Positions 1-9,642 of a stretch of DNA of 64,000 nucleotides are shown here, piece after piece (the stretch's first letter is position 1; the number at the start of each line of letters is the position of its first letter). The stretch comes from Candidatus Gastranaerophilales bacterium (GTDB lineage Bacteria; Cyanobacteriota; Vampirovibrionia; Gastranaerophilales; Gastranaerophilaceae), in NCBI GenBank assembly GCA_944325005.1, contig CALUYO010000007.1, forward strand, positions 21,623-85,622, written 5' to 3'. Below the pieces are notes generated by a model. The model had not been told where the DNA came from. It saw only the letters and a program-made list of their open reading frames with translations, and made no database searches. The translations under genes were made by a program, and so were the position numbers.

Positions 1-549
1 TACAACAACCTTTCCGGAAAATGGAAGATGTTTAGCTTCCTGAGTACCAACTATACCCACAGGCAAAACAGCACATTTAGTAATTTTGGCCAGCCCTGCA
101 AAGCCTTTGGTTACACCGGAAATAGTCCCCGGAATTCCTCTTGTACCCTGCGGAAATATCCCAAAAACCCATTTGCTTTTTTTAATTTCCAAAACAGTCT
201 TAATAGTTGAAGGTCCAAGACTTTCTCGATTTACGGCAAAAGTTCCGAGCCAGTCAATCCACCACCTTATAAAAGGAATATCAAATAATTCCTTTTTTGC
301 CATAAAAGAAATACGTCTCGGGAGAATTCCCGCAACCATTGGGGGATCAAGTGTTGAGAGATGGTTAGGACAAACAATATATTCATTATCTTTAGGCACA
401 TTCTCCAACCCGTAAACTTCTAATCTATAAACAAGTTTCAAACGTATCATGTAAAATATCTTACATATAATAAATTGAAATATTGTTCTCCAGATATTGT
501 ATTCGTCTGCTGTTCGTTTTGTATAATTCTTGTCTTTATCCCAAAACAT
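1..549 (-). CDS. plsC: 1-acyl-sn-glycerol-3-phosphate acyltransferase, partial (3' end outside window)
   Basis: Acylates lysophosphatidic acid to phosphatidic acid at the inner membrane. Reading leftwards from the ATG at 549, 183 codons stay open to the window edge. The catalytic HxxxxD block is visible (NHLSTLDP, H63 and D68), as is FPQGTRG at about 132-138, a variant of the usual FPEGTR with Gln for Glu. The N-terminal 50 residues include a hydrophobic stretch (IFQFIICKIFYMI). The family is normally 200-250 residues, so most of the protein is present. The Glu-to-Gln change in the phosphate-binding motif is unusual but the rest of the block is intact. Confidence 0.85.
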   Translation of the reverse strand, partial: MFWDKDKNYTKRTADEYNIWRTIFQFIICKIFYMIRLKLVYRLEVYGLENVPKDNEYIVCPNHLSTLDPPMVAGILPRRISFMAKKELFDIPFIRWWIDWLGTFAVNRESLGPSTIKTVLEIKKSKWVFGIFPQGTRGIPGTISGVTKGFAGLAKITKCAVLPVGIVGTQEAKHLPFSGKVVV

Positions 550-627
550 TATTTCTAATACCCTCTAACCTATAATATACGTTTTCTTTAATTATACATT
601 TAATAAAATTATAAGACAAGTGGTAAA

Positions 628-660
628 AAAGCTCCGTTATTTAAGTTAACGAAGCTTTCA
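628..660 (-). terminator. Rho-independent terminator of the prepilin gene at 663-1382
   Basis: On the minus strand AAGCTTCGTTA pairs with TAACGGAGCTT (one mismatch), followed by TTTTTT. It starts directly after the prepilin stop codon. Confidence 0.75.
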
Positions 661-662
661 TA

Positions 663-1382
663 TTAATAATTCATTTCCCAGTTATCATTCAGTATTTTCC
701 CAAAACATCCGTAATATTTACCGGTCAAACAATTACGATTAAATAACTCTTCTCTGGTTTCTTGTGATATAGGAGGTGTTAACGGATTATTATACTCTAT
801 TTCATCAAGTGTACCATCTGCATATAAACCTATATCAAAAAAATCGCGGCCTGCAATATTAGGGCCCTTAGGACCATTTATATCAATCAGAAAATTTATG
901 ACGTTTTGGTAACTAGAACCGCCCTTGCCGGAGTAATAGTAACCTGGTCTTACAGCAGCCCCACTTGCCAGAATATAAGCATTATAAGAAGTGCCATAAC
1001 CACTGACAGTATTACCGTTTATTGATTTATATGAATCAGCAAAACAAGGGGTTATATTATTTTCACAGGTTTGAATAACCTTGAAATTATCTGTTATAAA
1101 TAAATTTGCTTTAGATTGAGATGTTATTCCGGCTTCTATTAAATTGACAGCATTATTATCTGTTAAATATCGTAATGCGGCCTGCTGTATTTCAGTATAT
1201 ACTTTATGCAATTGAGTTACATAAGTCTTTCGCTGATGATTTTGCATCAATGTTGGAACCGTCATGGCTGATACAACGCCAATTATCCCTAAAGTGACCA
1301 ACACCTCTGCCAAGGTAAAACCCTGACAAAAAGTTGCTAAATGCCCCCCCCCCCGAAGATGTAATTTAAATAAATGTGTCAT
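663..1382 (-). CDS. Prepilin-type protein, phase-variable, frame intact (ON)
   Basis: Type IV pilin/pseudopilin-like, 239 residues. The leader ends at the prepilin-peptidase site CQG|FTLAEV with the conserved Glu at +5 and a 20-residue hydrophobic helix (VLVTLGIIGVVSAMTVPTL). The mature part carries NGPKGPNIAGRDFF and ends CFGKILNDNWEMNY, both shared with the prepilins at 26280 and 29312. Leader codons 11-13 are encoded by a G11 run (C11 on + at 1344-1354), which joins the ATG at 1382 in frame to the pilin. The ATG has a good ribosome site (AAAGGAG, 7 bases) and its own promoter. Loss or gain of one base would abolish the product. Exact role (fibre subunit or minor pseudopilin) cannot be told. 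Confidence 0.85.
   Translation of the reverse strand: MTHLFKLHLRGGGHLATFCQGFTLAEVLVTLGIIGVVSAMTVPTLMQNHQRKTYVTQLHKVYTEIQQAALRYLTDNNAVNLIEAGITSQSKANLFITDNFKVIQTCENNITPCFADSYKSINGNTVSGYGTSYNAYILASGAAVRPGYYYSGKGGSSYQNVINFLIDINGPKGPNIAGRDFFDIGLYADGTLDEIEYNNPLTPPISQETREELFNRNCLTGKYYGCFGKILNDNWEMNY
1344..1354. repeat. C11 homopolymer tract (phase-variation tract, ON)
   Basis: Eleven cytosines on the + strand flanked by G on both sides, inside the leader codons of the prepilin at 663-1382. At this length the start codon and the pilin are in one frame. Confidence 0.9.
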
Positions 1383-1412
1383 TGTAAACTCCTTTCTGAT
1401 TGTTCATTTTTT

Positions 1413-1441
1413 ATTATAACAAAATTTAAACCTAATTTCAA
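1413..1441 (-). promoter_or_regulatory. Promoter of the 663-1382 prepilin
   Basis: On the minus strand: TTGAAA at 1441-1436, a 17-bp spacer, then TATAAT at 1418-1413. AAAGGAG follows 7 bases before the ATG at 1382. Same architecture as the other prepilin genes here. Confidence 0.75.
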
Positions 1442-1454
1442 TAATGGCAGAATA

Positions 1455-1880
1455 TCATTTTTTATGATGTCTGAATGCGAAATATTTAAACAAAATATAT
1501 GTAACAACAGATGTTAAAAGAATAGAAAAAATTTGGCCGATATAGACATTTTTTGAAATAAACCTAACTATCAATTCCAGAATAATAGCATTACAAACAT
1601 AACTTACAACCCAGGTAGTACAACATTTAAAATACTCTTTAAACCAGTGGCCTTTTGTACAGAATACAAAAATTTTTTGATTTACAAAAGAAAAAACTGA
1701 CGAAATGCTCCATTGTAGAGCCACACATATTTGATAGTATTCCTGCCCAATCATATAAAGCGCAATAGAAAATATTACATATGAAAAAGCTGCATTCCAC
1801 CCGCCGACAAGAAAAAATCTTAATTTGTCAGAAAGAGTACACCATTTATTATATATAGTAATCACAGCTTCTTTGCTCAT
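1455..1880 (-). CDS. GtrA-like membrane protein
   Basis: 141 residues with four hydrophobic segments and the GtrA pattern: LRFFLVGGWNAAFSYVIF near the N-terminus, NQKIFVF after helix 2 and FKYFAFR at the end. Family members are thought to move lipid-linked sugars for surface polysaccharide decoration. The start ATG shares one base with the stop of gatD (TAATG), so the two are translationally coupled. The partner glycosyltransferase normally found beside gtrA is not here, so the substrate is unknown. Confidence 0.75.
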   Translation of the reverse strand: MSKEAVITIYNKWCTLSDKLRFFLVGGWNAAFSYVIFSIALYMIGQEYYQICVALQWSISSVFSFVNQKIFVFCTKGHWFKEYFKCCTTWVVSYVCNAIILELIVRFISKNVYIGQIFSILLTSVVTYILFKYFAFRHHKK

Positions 1881-2614
1881 TAATATGCCTTTCCGACAAG
1901 AGAATTATGAGTTCTAAGCTCAAGAGTATCATCTAATTTTGCAAGATTAATCTTTTTGCCGTAACGCTTTTCCAGTGCAAGTTCAATTAAATAATCCGCA
2001 AAATGAGGATTTTTAGGTAATAGTGACCCATGCAAATATGTCCCGAAAACATTTTTGTAACGTCCGCCCTCACTCATATCTTGCCCGTTATTCCCGCACC
2101 CTACAATAATTTTTCCAAGAGGTTTTGTATCTCCCTGAACATAGGTTAAACCGCTATGATTTTCAAAACCTACAAGAGTTTTGGGACTTAAAAAATCCGT
2201 TTCGACAGTAACATTACCTATAAATCTTTTTTTACCTGCTACAGTATAAGCATCTATAAGACTTATACCTAAAAGTTTATCATTATCAAATGGCTGGTAA
2301 TAATGACCAAAAAGCTGATATCCGCCGCAAATACCTAAAAAAACGGCCCCCTTGTCACGTTCTTCATGCAAAAAGGCTTTATGTTTATATAATTCTTCCG
2401 CAACATCCAGCTGCTGCTTGTCCTGCCCGCCGCCAATAAAATATAAATCATGTTCTTCTATAGAACAGCCTGTATTAATTTCATCGTACTCAACCTGAAT
2501 GCCGCGCCATTCACAGCGTTTGCAAAGAGTAATAATATTTCCCATATCACCATAGAGGTTTAATAATTTAGGATATAGGTGAGCTATAGATATTTTTAAA
2601 TTTCTCTCTTCCAT
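1880..2614 (-). CDS. gatD: GatD-like type 1 glutamine amidotransferase (CobB/CobQ fold)
   Basis: 244 residues. The class I amidotransferase nucleophile sits in GICGGYQ and the catalytic His in TYLHGSLLPKNP, with YFIGGGQDKQQ near residue 60. This arrangement matches GatD, which supplies ammonia to MurT for amidation of the D-Glu of lipid II. MurT is usually adjacent but is absent here; the next gene is gtrA. Other small CobQ-like amidotransferases remain possible. A TATAAT lies 9 bases before the ATG, divergent from the tatD promoter, so the 5' leader would be only a few bases. Confidence 0.75.
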   Translation of the reverse strand: MEERNLKISIAHLYPKLLNLYGDMGNIITLCKRCEWRGIQVEYDEINTGCSIEEHDLYFIGGGQDKQQLDVAEELYKHKAFLHEERDKGAVFLGICGGYQLFGHYYQPFDNDKLLGISLIDAYTVAGKKRFIGNVTVETDFLSPKTLVGFENHSGLTYVQGDTKPLGKIIVGCGNNGQDMSEGGRYKNVFGTYLHGSLLPKNPHFADYLIELALEKRYGKKINLAKLDDTLELRTHNSLVGKAY

Positions 2615-2643
2615 GCTCTTTAAATTATATCACATAATCATGT

Positions 2644-2649
2644 TATAAT
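2644..2649 (+). promoter_or_regulatory. -10 box of tatD, probable leaderless start
   Basis: TATAAT lies exactly 6 bases before the tatD ATG at 2656, with no Shine-Dalgarno. The -35 is weak. Confidence 0.55.
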
Positions 2650-2655
2650 CTCTAT

Positions 2656-3411
2656 ATGATAGATACGCATTCACACATAAATATGATAAAAGGCTTAACA
2701 CTTGCTGAAATTATAAAAAATGCAAGAGATAACGGTGTTGAAAAAATTATTATTCCCTCAGCTTCGCCTTCTGACATAGATATTGTTTATGAAATTATAC
2801 AAAAATATGAAAATGTTTACGGGCTTTTGGGGATTCATCCTTCAGAAGCAAAAAATTGGAATGATGACTTAGCCCGAAAAATGAAAAAAATGGCAGAGAA
2901 TAAAAAAATAGCCGGAATTGGAGAAATCGGACTGGATTATTACTGGGATAAAAGCTTTAATGATTTACAAAAGGAAGTTTTTATAAAACAGATAAAACTT
3001 GCAAATGAATTGAACCTGCCTGTTTCAATTCACGATAGGGAAGCACACAAAGATACTTTTGATATTTTAAAAACGCATAATCAAGGTTCTAATGTTATAA
3101 TGCACTGCTTTTCAGGAAGTGTTGAATTTATGCGGGAATGTACCAAACAGGGATGGTATATTGCCCTCGGCGGAGTTGTAACATTTAAAAATGCAATAAA
3201 AATGAAAGAGGTTGCAATGTCAATTCCTATTGACAAATTGCTTCTTGAAACTGATGCACCATATTTGACACCCGCACCGTTCAGGGGAAAAGAAAATCAG
3301 CCGGCTTATGTAAAATATGTAGCAGAAGAAATTGCAAAGATTAGAGAAACAACATTTGAAGAAATAGACGTTGCTACAACTCTAAATGCAGAAAGAGTGT
3401 TTAATTTATGA
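2656..3411 (+). CDS. tatD: TatD-family metal-dependent hydrolase/DNase
   Basis: 251 residues of the TatD TIM-barrel family, normal length (about 255). Metal ligands are visible: HSH at residues 5-7, Glu90 in GEIGLDYY, the His of SIHDREAH, HCFSG and the Asp of LETDAPYLTP. Family members act as 3'-5' exonucleases on DNA or RNA. The last four bases overlap the tlyA start (ATGA), so the two are coupled. The gene appears to begin at the 5' end of its transcript. Confidence 0.9.
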   Translation: MIDTHSHINMIKGLTLAEIIKNARDNGVEKIIIPSASPSDIDIVYEIIQKYENVYGLLGIHPSEAKNWNDDLARKMKKMAENKKIAGIGEIGLDYYWDKSFNDLQKEVFIKQIKLANELNLPVSIHDREAHKDTFDILKTHNQGSNVIMHCFSGSVEFMRECTKQGWYIALGGVVTFKNAIKMKEVAMSIPIDKLLLETDAPYLTPAPFRGKENQPAYVKYVAEEIAKIRETTFEEIDVATTLNAERVFNL

Positions 3412-4220
3412 AAGAACGCCTTGATAAATATTTAACAGATTTAGGATACTTTGAAACAAAGAGCAAGGCTGCTGCCGCAATACTTGCCGGACATGTAAAA
3501 ATAAACGACGAATACATTACAAAAGCCGGTTTTCAAATAAATCCGTCTAAAGAATATGATATAAAGGTAAAATCCATGCCATATGTTTCACGGGGCGGTT
3601 TTAAATTGAAAAAAGCTCTTGATACATTCCCGGTAAAAATAGAAGGAAGAATTTGTTTTGATGCCGGAGCTTCCACCGGAGGATTTACTGACTGTCTTTT
3701 GCAAAACGGTGCAAAATTCGTTTATGCAGCTGATGTAGGATACGGTCAGCTTGATTGGAAAATACGTTCTGATAAACGGGTTAAAACCATTGAAAGAACA
3801 AATCTTAAAATATGCTCATTTAATGAAATATACACAGATAATGAACCTGTTGCAGATTTGCTTGTCAGTGATCTTTCATTTATATCACTTACAAAAGTTC
3901 TTGAAAATCTAAAAAAACTGCTAAATCCGGATTTTCACGAAATGATCTGCCTTATAAAACCTCAATTTGAAGCAGGTAAAGAAAAAATTGAAAAAGGCGG
4001 TGTAGTAAAAGATAAAATTGTTCACCGTGAAGTTATAGAAAATGTTATATATTTTGCAAAAAAACTCGGATACATAATAAATGATCTTACATATTCGTCA
4101 ATTAAAGGTCCATCAGGAAATATTGAATATCTAATCTGGCTATCCACCGGCAGCGGTAAAGAAACATCATATGATGTAAAAACAATAGTAGATAATGCAT
4201 TTAAAGCACTAAATTCTTAG
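3408..4220 (+). CDS. tlyA: TlyA-family rRNA 2'-O-methyltransferase
   Basis: 270 residues: an N-terminal S4 RNA-binding domain (about 1-60, ERLDKYLTDLGYFETKSKA), the YVSRGGFKL linker motif, then a Rossmann SAM-binding domain with FDAGASTGGFTDCLL. Homologues 2'-O-methylate cytidines in 16S and 23S rRNA; older annotations call them hemolysins. Coupled to tatD by a 4-base overlap. It converges with the small gene at 4217, overlapping it at the stop codons. Confidence 0.88.
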   Translation: MKERLDKYLTDLGYFETKSKAAAAILAGHVKINDEYITKAGFQINPSKEYDIKVKSMPYVSRGGFKLKKALDTFPVKIEGRICFDAGASTGGFTDCLLQNGAKFVYAADVGYGQLDWKIRSDKRVKTIERTNLKICSFNEIYTDNEPVADLLVSDLSFISLTKVLENLKKLLNPDFHEMICLIKPQFEAGKEKIEKGGVVKDKIVHREVIENVIYFAKKLGYIINDLTYSSIKGPSGNIEYLIWLSTGSGKETSYDVKTIVDNAFKALNS

Positions 4221-4639
4221 ACCTCAGGCACCTTTACAAGCGGAGTTGCCCCATACATATCAATATACTTAAAGAAATTCAAAACAACACCGGGCGGAAA
4301 AAAGTAATTATTATTTGTCGGAGTAATTTTTAGCATTGAACGTTTATCATCAATGCTGACTATACTTGCAAGATACTGCTTATTTACAGCCGTAAACAAA
4401 ATATAACCTGTTTTAGATTGAATTTCTTCAATATTAAATTTATTTGCGTTTACACTGGCAATAGCCATATAAAACAACTTATCAGCAGGCAGAATATAAG
4501 TTCTCGTACAAATATTAAAATCAACGTTCTGCGGAGTTATAAGTGTGCTTAAAGAAAGTCCGTCATCGGCATGCACAGGCAAAGCCGCAAATATTACAAT
4601 AAATAAAAATGAAATTAAAAATTTTATTGTTCTTTCCAT
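4217..4639 (-). CDS. Small exported protein of unknown function
   Basis: 140 residues. Residues 1-24 form a signal peptide (lysine/arginine start, FLISFLFIVIFAALPVHA, likely cleavage at VHA|DD). The mature domain of about 115 residues shows alternating hydrophobic residues (YILPADKLFYMAIASVNA, KTGYILFTAV) suggesting a small alpha/beta periplasmic domain. Its start lies 16 bases inside the 3' end of polA in another frame, so it is probably cotranscribed with polA. I do not recognise the family. Confidence 0.7.
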   Translation of the reverse strand: MERTIKFLISFLFIVIFAALPVHADDGLSLSTLITPQNVDFNICTRTYILPADKLFYMAIASVNANKFNIEEIQSKTGYILFTAVNKQYLASIVSIDDKRSMLKITPTNNNYFFPPGVVLNFFKYIDMYGATPLVKVPEV

Positions 4640-7473
4640 GATTCACCCACATTTACGTCAACAACAAGAGGAACAGATAATGGCTGGTTAAGTTCCATTG
4701 ACTCTTTTACAAGTTTTGTCACAATATCAATTTCCGATTTAACAACCTCAACAACCAGCTCATCATGCACTTGCATAATCATTTTTGACTTCAAATTATT
4801 TTCCTTTAATTTTTTTGAAAAATCAATCATTGCAATTTTCATCAAATCAGCTGCTGTTCCCTGCATAGGCTGATTAATTGCAGCACGCTTTGCAAATTCT
4901 CTGATCATGCCGTTAGAACTTGCAAGTTCAGTTGCAAGGTAACGTTTTCTGCCAAAGATCGTTTCAACATATCCATTCTCTTCAGCCTGCATAACTGTAC
5001 CCTCCATATATGCTTTCACTCTCGGATATGTTGCAAAATATTTGTTGATAAATGTTTCTGCCTCAGCATTTGAAATCCCAATAGCTTTTGCAAGTCCGTA
5101 TTTACTTTGTCCGTAAATAATACCAAAATTAACGGCTTTAGACTTATAACGCATTTCTTTAGTAACTTCTTCAACAGGAACATCAAAAACCTTAGATGCA
5201 GTTAATGTATGAACATCAACTCCGCTGCTAAAAGCTTCTAATAAATTTTTATCCTGACTAATATGGGCAAGCAGACGAAGTTCGATTTGAGAATAATCCG
5301 CAGACAAAATCAACCCATTTTCTCTGTCACCTGCAACAAAAGCATTTCTTATCTTATTTCCTTCCTCAGTTCTTATTGGAATATTTTGCAAATTCGGATT
5401 GGAAGACGACAATCTGCCGGTGGCTGTAACAGTCTGATTATAAGTGGTATGAATACGCCCGTCTTTTCTATCAATAAGCGCAGGCAAAGCTTCGGTATAC
5501 GTCGACTTAAGTTTTGAAAATTTCCGGTAATCTAAGATTAATTGTGCTATTTCATAATCTTCAGCAAGTTCTTCCAAAACAGCAGCATTTGTTGAATAAT
5601 TAGTTTTACCCCGTTTTTTCTTAGCTTTCAAGCCTAATTTATCAAATAAAACTTCTCCAACCTGACGCGGAGAATTTATGTTAAAAACCTGACCAGCCAG
5701 CTCAAAAATTTTTCCTTCAATTCGCCCAAGTTGATTGTTCATTGATAGAGTGAGTCTATATAAATATCTTTCATCTACAGACACTCCGGTATATTCCATA
5801 TCAGCAAGAACAAAAGTCAGCGGGACTTCAATGTTATAAGTAAGTTCAAGTTCCTTTGCATCAAGGTTCTTATTCCAATATTTGGTCAGTTCAATTATAG
5901 TTGCAATCTCATCCGATGCATAATTCAAAATAGTATCAACAGGCGCTTCAGAAAAATGAATTTGCTTTTTTTTATTTTTTTCAAACGGAGCAAATTGAAT
6001 AACAGCATGATTTAAGTGTTCCATAGACTGAATATCAAGCTCATGATTTCTCTGCGGATCTTTTACATAACTTGCAAGCACAGTATCAAAAATTATCCCA
6101 TCAGCCTTAATACCCGAATTACGCAACACATTAAAAGATGTTTTTGCATTATGTGTTGTCTTTTTAATATTTTCGTTTTCAAACAATGTTTTAAGCTCTT
6201 TTACAACATCATCTAATCTGAGTTGATTTTCTATATTTGAATGCTTAACAGGGATATAAAAAGTTTTAGTAACAGTCTTACCATCAACAGTTTTTATATG
6301 AGTATCCGCGGTTAAATCCGGATTATACCCGAAAGAAAAACCTATAATACTGGAATTTACAGCAGTTACAACATCCGCGTAAATATAAAATGCAATCAAA
6401 GATTGTTTTTTTAACTCCTCAACCATTTGTGACAAATCTGCAGAATCCGTAATAAGTTTTTTGTCGAATTTGAAATCACTTTCTTTATTAATTTTTTCAT
6501 TCACTGCATCGGCAAAAAAGCCGAGCTGTAAAGAACCATCCAAAGAAACAGATTCAGGAACAGTTCTGTCTAACTTATCAAAAGAATACATAATTTCATT
6601 TATATTTTTAATAAATGTAAAAAATTGCATTTTTTTTAAAAATTCGGTAACAACCGAAACATCAGGCAGTTCTACTTGTGCTTTATCAAAATCAAAGTCA
6701 ATATCCACATCTCGTACAATAGTGGCAAGATACCGGCTCATTTTAGCCTGTTCTTTACCGCTGCAAATTTTTTCACGCACAGACTTTTCAGGAATATTTT
6801 CACAATCAGCAAGAACAGCATCTAAAGTTCCGTATTTTGCAAGAAGTTTCTGAGCAGTTTTTTCGCCAATTCCCTTTACTCCCGGAATGCAATCCGAAAC
6901 ATCTCCGCGTAAACCTTTATAATCAATAACCTGATTCGGATATACACCAAGTTTTTCAAAAATTTTATCCCAGTTATATTCTGTTAATTCACCTTTAGAA
7001 GGAAGGATAACTTTTACACACCCTTCTCTATCAACCAGTTGAAAAGCATCCTGATCTCCCGTTAAAATTAATACTTTATGTCCGAGTTCACACGCTCTTC
7101 TAGAAATTGTTCCGATAACATCATCAGCCTCAAATCCATCTTTAGTATAAATCGGAATATTAAAAGCTTTAAGCCCTTCATAAATAAAGTTCATTTGAAC
7201 TTGCATGTTATCCGGCATAGCCTCTCGATTAGATTTATAATCTGCGTATGTTTCAGTCCTAAAGGTATGGTGGCTTACATCAAAAGCAACAGCGATTGCA
7301 TCTGCATTCAAATCCTGATTTTTTAGCAAATCAAATATTGCTTTAAAAAATCCATATACAGCCCATGTAGGAATGCCGTCTGAGGTTTTCATGTTGCTTC
7401 TTTCCAAAGCATAGTACTGTCTGAAAGCTAAAGCATGACCATCAATCAAAATAAGTGTTTTATTACTGCTCAT
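4624..7473 (-). CDS. polA: DNA polymerase I
   Basis: 949 residues with three domains: 5' nuclease (1-300; DGHALAFRQYY, DQDAFQLV, GVKGIGEKTA), a 3'-5' exonuclease-fold domain (about 340-540), and the polymerase domain with DYSQIELRLLAHISQD near 728, the fingers helix (KAVNFGIIYGQS) and MQVHDELVVEV near 903. At the proofreading site the expected D-x-E reads FYIYAD (about 360) and the later metal-binding Asp region reads HNAKTSFN, so the exonuclease is probably inactive, as in Bacillus and Thermus enzymes. Used in Okazaki fragment maturation and repair. Confidence 0.95.
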   Translation of the reverse strand: MSSNKTLILIDGHALAFRQYYALERSNMKTSDGIPTWAVYGFFKAIFDLLKNQDLNADAIAVAFDVSHHTFRTETYADYKSNREAMPDNMQVQMNFIYEGLKAFNIPIYTKDGFEADDVIGTISRRACELGHKVLILTGDQDAFQLVDREGCVKVILPSKGELTEYNWDKIFEKLGVYPNQVIDYKGLRGDVSDCIPGVKGIGEKTAQKLLAKYGTLDAVLADCENIPEKSVREKICSGKEQAKMSRYLATIVRDVDIDFDFDKAQVELPDVSVVTEFLKKMQFFTFIKNINEIMYSFDKLDRTVPESVSLDGSLQLGFFADAVNEKINKESDFKFDKKLITDSADLSQMVEELKKQSLIAFYIYADVVTAVNSSIIGFSFGYNPDLTADTHIKTVDGKTVTKTFYIPVKHSNIENQLRLDDVVKELKTLFENENIKKTTHNAKTSFNVLRNSGIKADGIIFDTVLASYVKDPQRNHELDIQSMEHLNHAVIQFAPFEKNKKKQIHFSEAPVDTILNYASDEIATIIELTKYWNKNLDAKELELTYNIEVPLTFVLADMEYTGVSVDERYLYRLTLSMNNQLGRIEGKIFELAGQVFNINSPRQVGEVLFDKLGLKAKKKRGKTNYSTNAAVLEELAEDYEIAQLILDYRKFSKLKSTYTEALPALIDRKDGRIHTTYNQTVTATGRLSSSNPNLQNIPIRTEEGNKIRNAFVAGDRENGLILSADYSQIELRLLAHISQDKNLLEAFSSGVDVHTLTASKVFDVPVEEVTKEMRYKSKAVNFGIIYGQSKYGLAKAIGISNAEAETFINKYFATYPRVKAYMEGTVMQAEENGYVETIFGRKRYLATELASSNGMIREFAKRAAINQPMQGTAADLMKIAMIDFSKKLKENNLKSKMIMQVHDELVVEVVKSEIDIVTKLVKESMELNQPLSVPLVVDVNVGESWKEQ

Positions 7474-7535
7474 AATCTATATTTTTCCATAAATACAACT
7501 ATTTTACAAATATGTTAAGTAAGTTTTATTTTTAT

Positions 7536-7566
7536 AAAAAAGGTGGCTCTAAAAAACCACCTTTTC
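7536..7566 (-). terminator. Terminator downstream of clpX
   Basis: Minus strand AAAAGGTGG, a loop, CCACCTTTTTT. It lies just after the clpX stop and before polA. Confidence 0.75.
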
Positions 7567-7572
7567 GAGTAA

Positions 7573-8874
7573 TTAAGCTGTAATTTCTTTATCTTTAGGA
7601 GTCGGAAGCGGAACTACTTCCGCATTTTTTCTGTTCTTAACCATATCAGCAGTAACAATAAATTTAGTCATGTCTTTTTTGGTAGGAACATCATACATTA
7701 CATCAAGCATAATCTCTTCAACAATTGAACGTAAAGCTCTTGCGCCGGTTTTACGTTTAATTGCTTCTTGTGCAATAAGATCAATAGCTTCCGGTTCAAA
7801 TTCAAGATCAACACCGTCCATTTCTAATAAACATTTATATTGTTTAAGAACAGCATTTTTAGGTTCAGTCAATATCATCTTTAATGTTTTTTCATTTAAT
7901 TCATCCAGAACAGCGTAAATAGGCACACGCCCAATAAACTCAGGAATTAGACCAAATTTAAGCAAATCTTCCGGCTGTAATTTTTTAAGCATTCTAACTG
8001 CAGCAGCATCTTTTTCAGCCTGTGTCATCGGAGCCTTTGCTCCAAAACCGACAGATGTTCCCTCACCAGCCCTGCGTTCAACAATTTTTTCTAAACCAAC
8101 AAACGCACCGCCGACAATAAACAATATATTACTTGTATCAATTTCAATAAATTCCTGATGAGGATGTTTTCTTCCACCCTGAGGAGGGACATGAGCAACA
8201 GTTCCCTCAATCATTTTCAATAAAGCCTGCTGAACACCTTCACCTGACACATCACGCGTTATTGAGGTATTTTCAGATTTTCTTGAAATTTTATCAATTT
8301 CATCAATATAAATAATACCGCGTTCAGCTTTCGCAGAATCAAACTCAGCATTCTGGTAAAGACGGAGAAGAATATTTTCAACATCATCTCCCACATAACC
8401 CGCTTCTGTTAAGGTTGTAGCATCCGCAACAGCAAATGGTACATCGAGCATTTTTGCAAGAGTTTGTGCAAGAAGCGTCTTACCTGAACCTGTAGGACCG
8501 ACAAGCAAAATATTAGATTTTTGAATTTCAACATTATTTTTTAAATCTGCAGTCTTATTGTGCTTTAAACGTTTATAGTGATTGTACACAGCAACAGATA
8601 AAACCTTTTTAGCATCATCCTGTCCGACAATATACTCATCAAGATAAGCCTTAATTTCATGAGGTTTTGGAATAGGCTTTTCTTCCGCAGTATGCTCAGC
8701 ATCTGCCCCTTCCTTATCCCTACTTTCAAAAAATTCTTCATCAAGAATTTGATTACACAAATCAACACATTCATCACAAATATAAACCTCCGGACCTGCA
8801 ATTAATTTTTTTACCTGATCCTGAGATTTTCCGCAAAATGAACATTTTAATCTGCTATCATCATGTTTTGCCAT
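7573..8874 (-). CDS. clpX: ATP-dependent Clp protease ATPase subunit ClpX
   Basis: 433 residues. N-terminal C4 zinc finger (C11, C14, C33, C36), Walker A GPTGSGKT near 128, Walker [11 protein letters not shown], the GYVGDDVE loop, and sensor-2 GARALRSI. It unfolds tagged substrates for ClpP. It follows clpP by 62 bases in the canonical order tig-clpP-clpX. A hairpin-U terminator closes the cluster. Confidence 0.96.
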   Translation of the reverse strand: MAKHDDSRLKCSFCGKSQDQVKKLIAGPEVYICDECVDLCNQILDEEFFESRDKEGADAEHTAEEKPIPKPHEIKAYLDEYIVGQDDAKKVLSVAVYNHYKRLKHNKTADLKNNVEIQKSNILLVGPTGSGKTLLAQTLAKMLDVPFAVADATTLTEAGYVGDDVENILLRLYQNAEFDSAKAERGIIYIDEIDKISRKSENTSITRDVSGEGVQQALLKMIEGTVAHVPPQGGRKHPHQEFIEIDTSNILFIVGGAFVGLEKIVERRAGEGTSVGFGAKAPMTQAEKDAAAVRMLKKLQPEDLLKFGLIPEFIGRVPIYAVLDELNEKTLKMILTEPKNAVLKQYKCLLEMDGVDLEFEPEAIDLIAQEAIKRKTGARALRSIVEEIMLDVMYDVPTKKDMTKFIVTADMVKNRKNAEVVPLPTPKDKEITA

Positions 8875-8936
8875 CTTTTATACCATAGCTTACGACCTAG
8901 CATAAAATTCAGACGCAAGCTGCATCCTTTCTTTCT

Positions 8937-9527
8937 TTATTTAATTACATCTCTTGAGACAACTTTATCAATCATACCATACTCCAATGCCTCAGCCGGA
9001 GTCATGATATAATCTCTATCGGTATCTTTTTCAATTTTCTTGATCGACTGTCCTGTATTAGAAGCAAGAATTTCATTTAATGCTTTTTTAATTCTTATAA
9101 TTTCAGCAGCCTGAATTTCAATATCAGTAGCCTGTCCCTGAGCTCCGCCTAAAGGCTGGTGTATCAATACTCTTGAATGAGGCAGAGCCATTCTTTTGCC
9201 TTTAGCTCCCGAGGATAAAAGGAAGGCCCCCATAGAAGCCGCCTGACCAAGACAAATAGTAGAAACATCAGCTCTTATATGCTGCATAGTATCATAAATT
9301 GCAAACCCTGCAGTTACAGAGCCTCCAGGGCTGTTAATATAAAGCATAATATCTTTTTCAGGATTTTCGCTATCTAATAATAACAACTGCGCTACAACCA
9401 GATTTGCGACCATATCATCAATAGGTGTTCCAAGAAAAATAATTCTTTCTCTCAACAATCTTGAAAAAATATCAAAAGAACGTTCGCCTCTGCTGGATTG
9501 TTCTATTACTACAGGTACAAAGCTCAT
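8937..9527 (-). CDS. clpP: ATP-dependent Clp protease proteolytic subunit ClpP
   Basis: 196 residues. Catalytic Ser98 in GQAASMGAF, His123 in [10 protein letters not shown], and the Asp near 172 ([13 protein letters not shown]). The N-terminal [15 protein letters not shown] and the [11 protein letters not shown] strand are typical. It forms the tetradecameric peptidase with ClpX. It sits between tig and clpX on the same strand; a terminator hairpin separates it from tig, so clpP-clpX probably also have their own promoter. Confidence 0.96.
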   Translation of the reverse strand: MSFVPVVIEQSSRGERSFDIFSRLLRERIIFLGTPIDDMVANLVVAQLLLLDSENPEKDIMLYINSPGGSVTAGFAIYDTMQHIRADVSTICLGQAASMGAFLLSSGAKGKRMALPHSRVLIHQPLGGAQGQATDIEIQAAEIIRIKKALNEILASNTGQSIKKIEKDTDRDYIMTPAEALEYGMIDKVVSRDVIK

Positions 9528-9594
9528 GTTTTATTCCCTTTCCGCCGAAATATTTTGGCTTCTTATTTCATTATATAACTTTTATTATTTTAAT

Positions 9595-9624
9595 CAAAAA
9601 TGTGCCGTTGTAAATACGGCACAT
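9595..9624 (-). terminator. Terminator downstream of tig
   Basis: Perfect 8-bp stem TGTGCCGT/ACGGCACA (9601-9608 with 9616-9623), then TTTTTG on the minus strand. Confidence 0.8.
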
Positions 9625-9642
9625 ATATTAAATTTTAATTTA

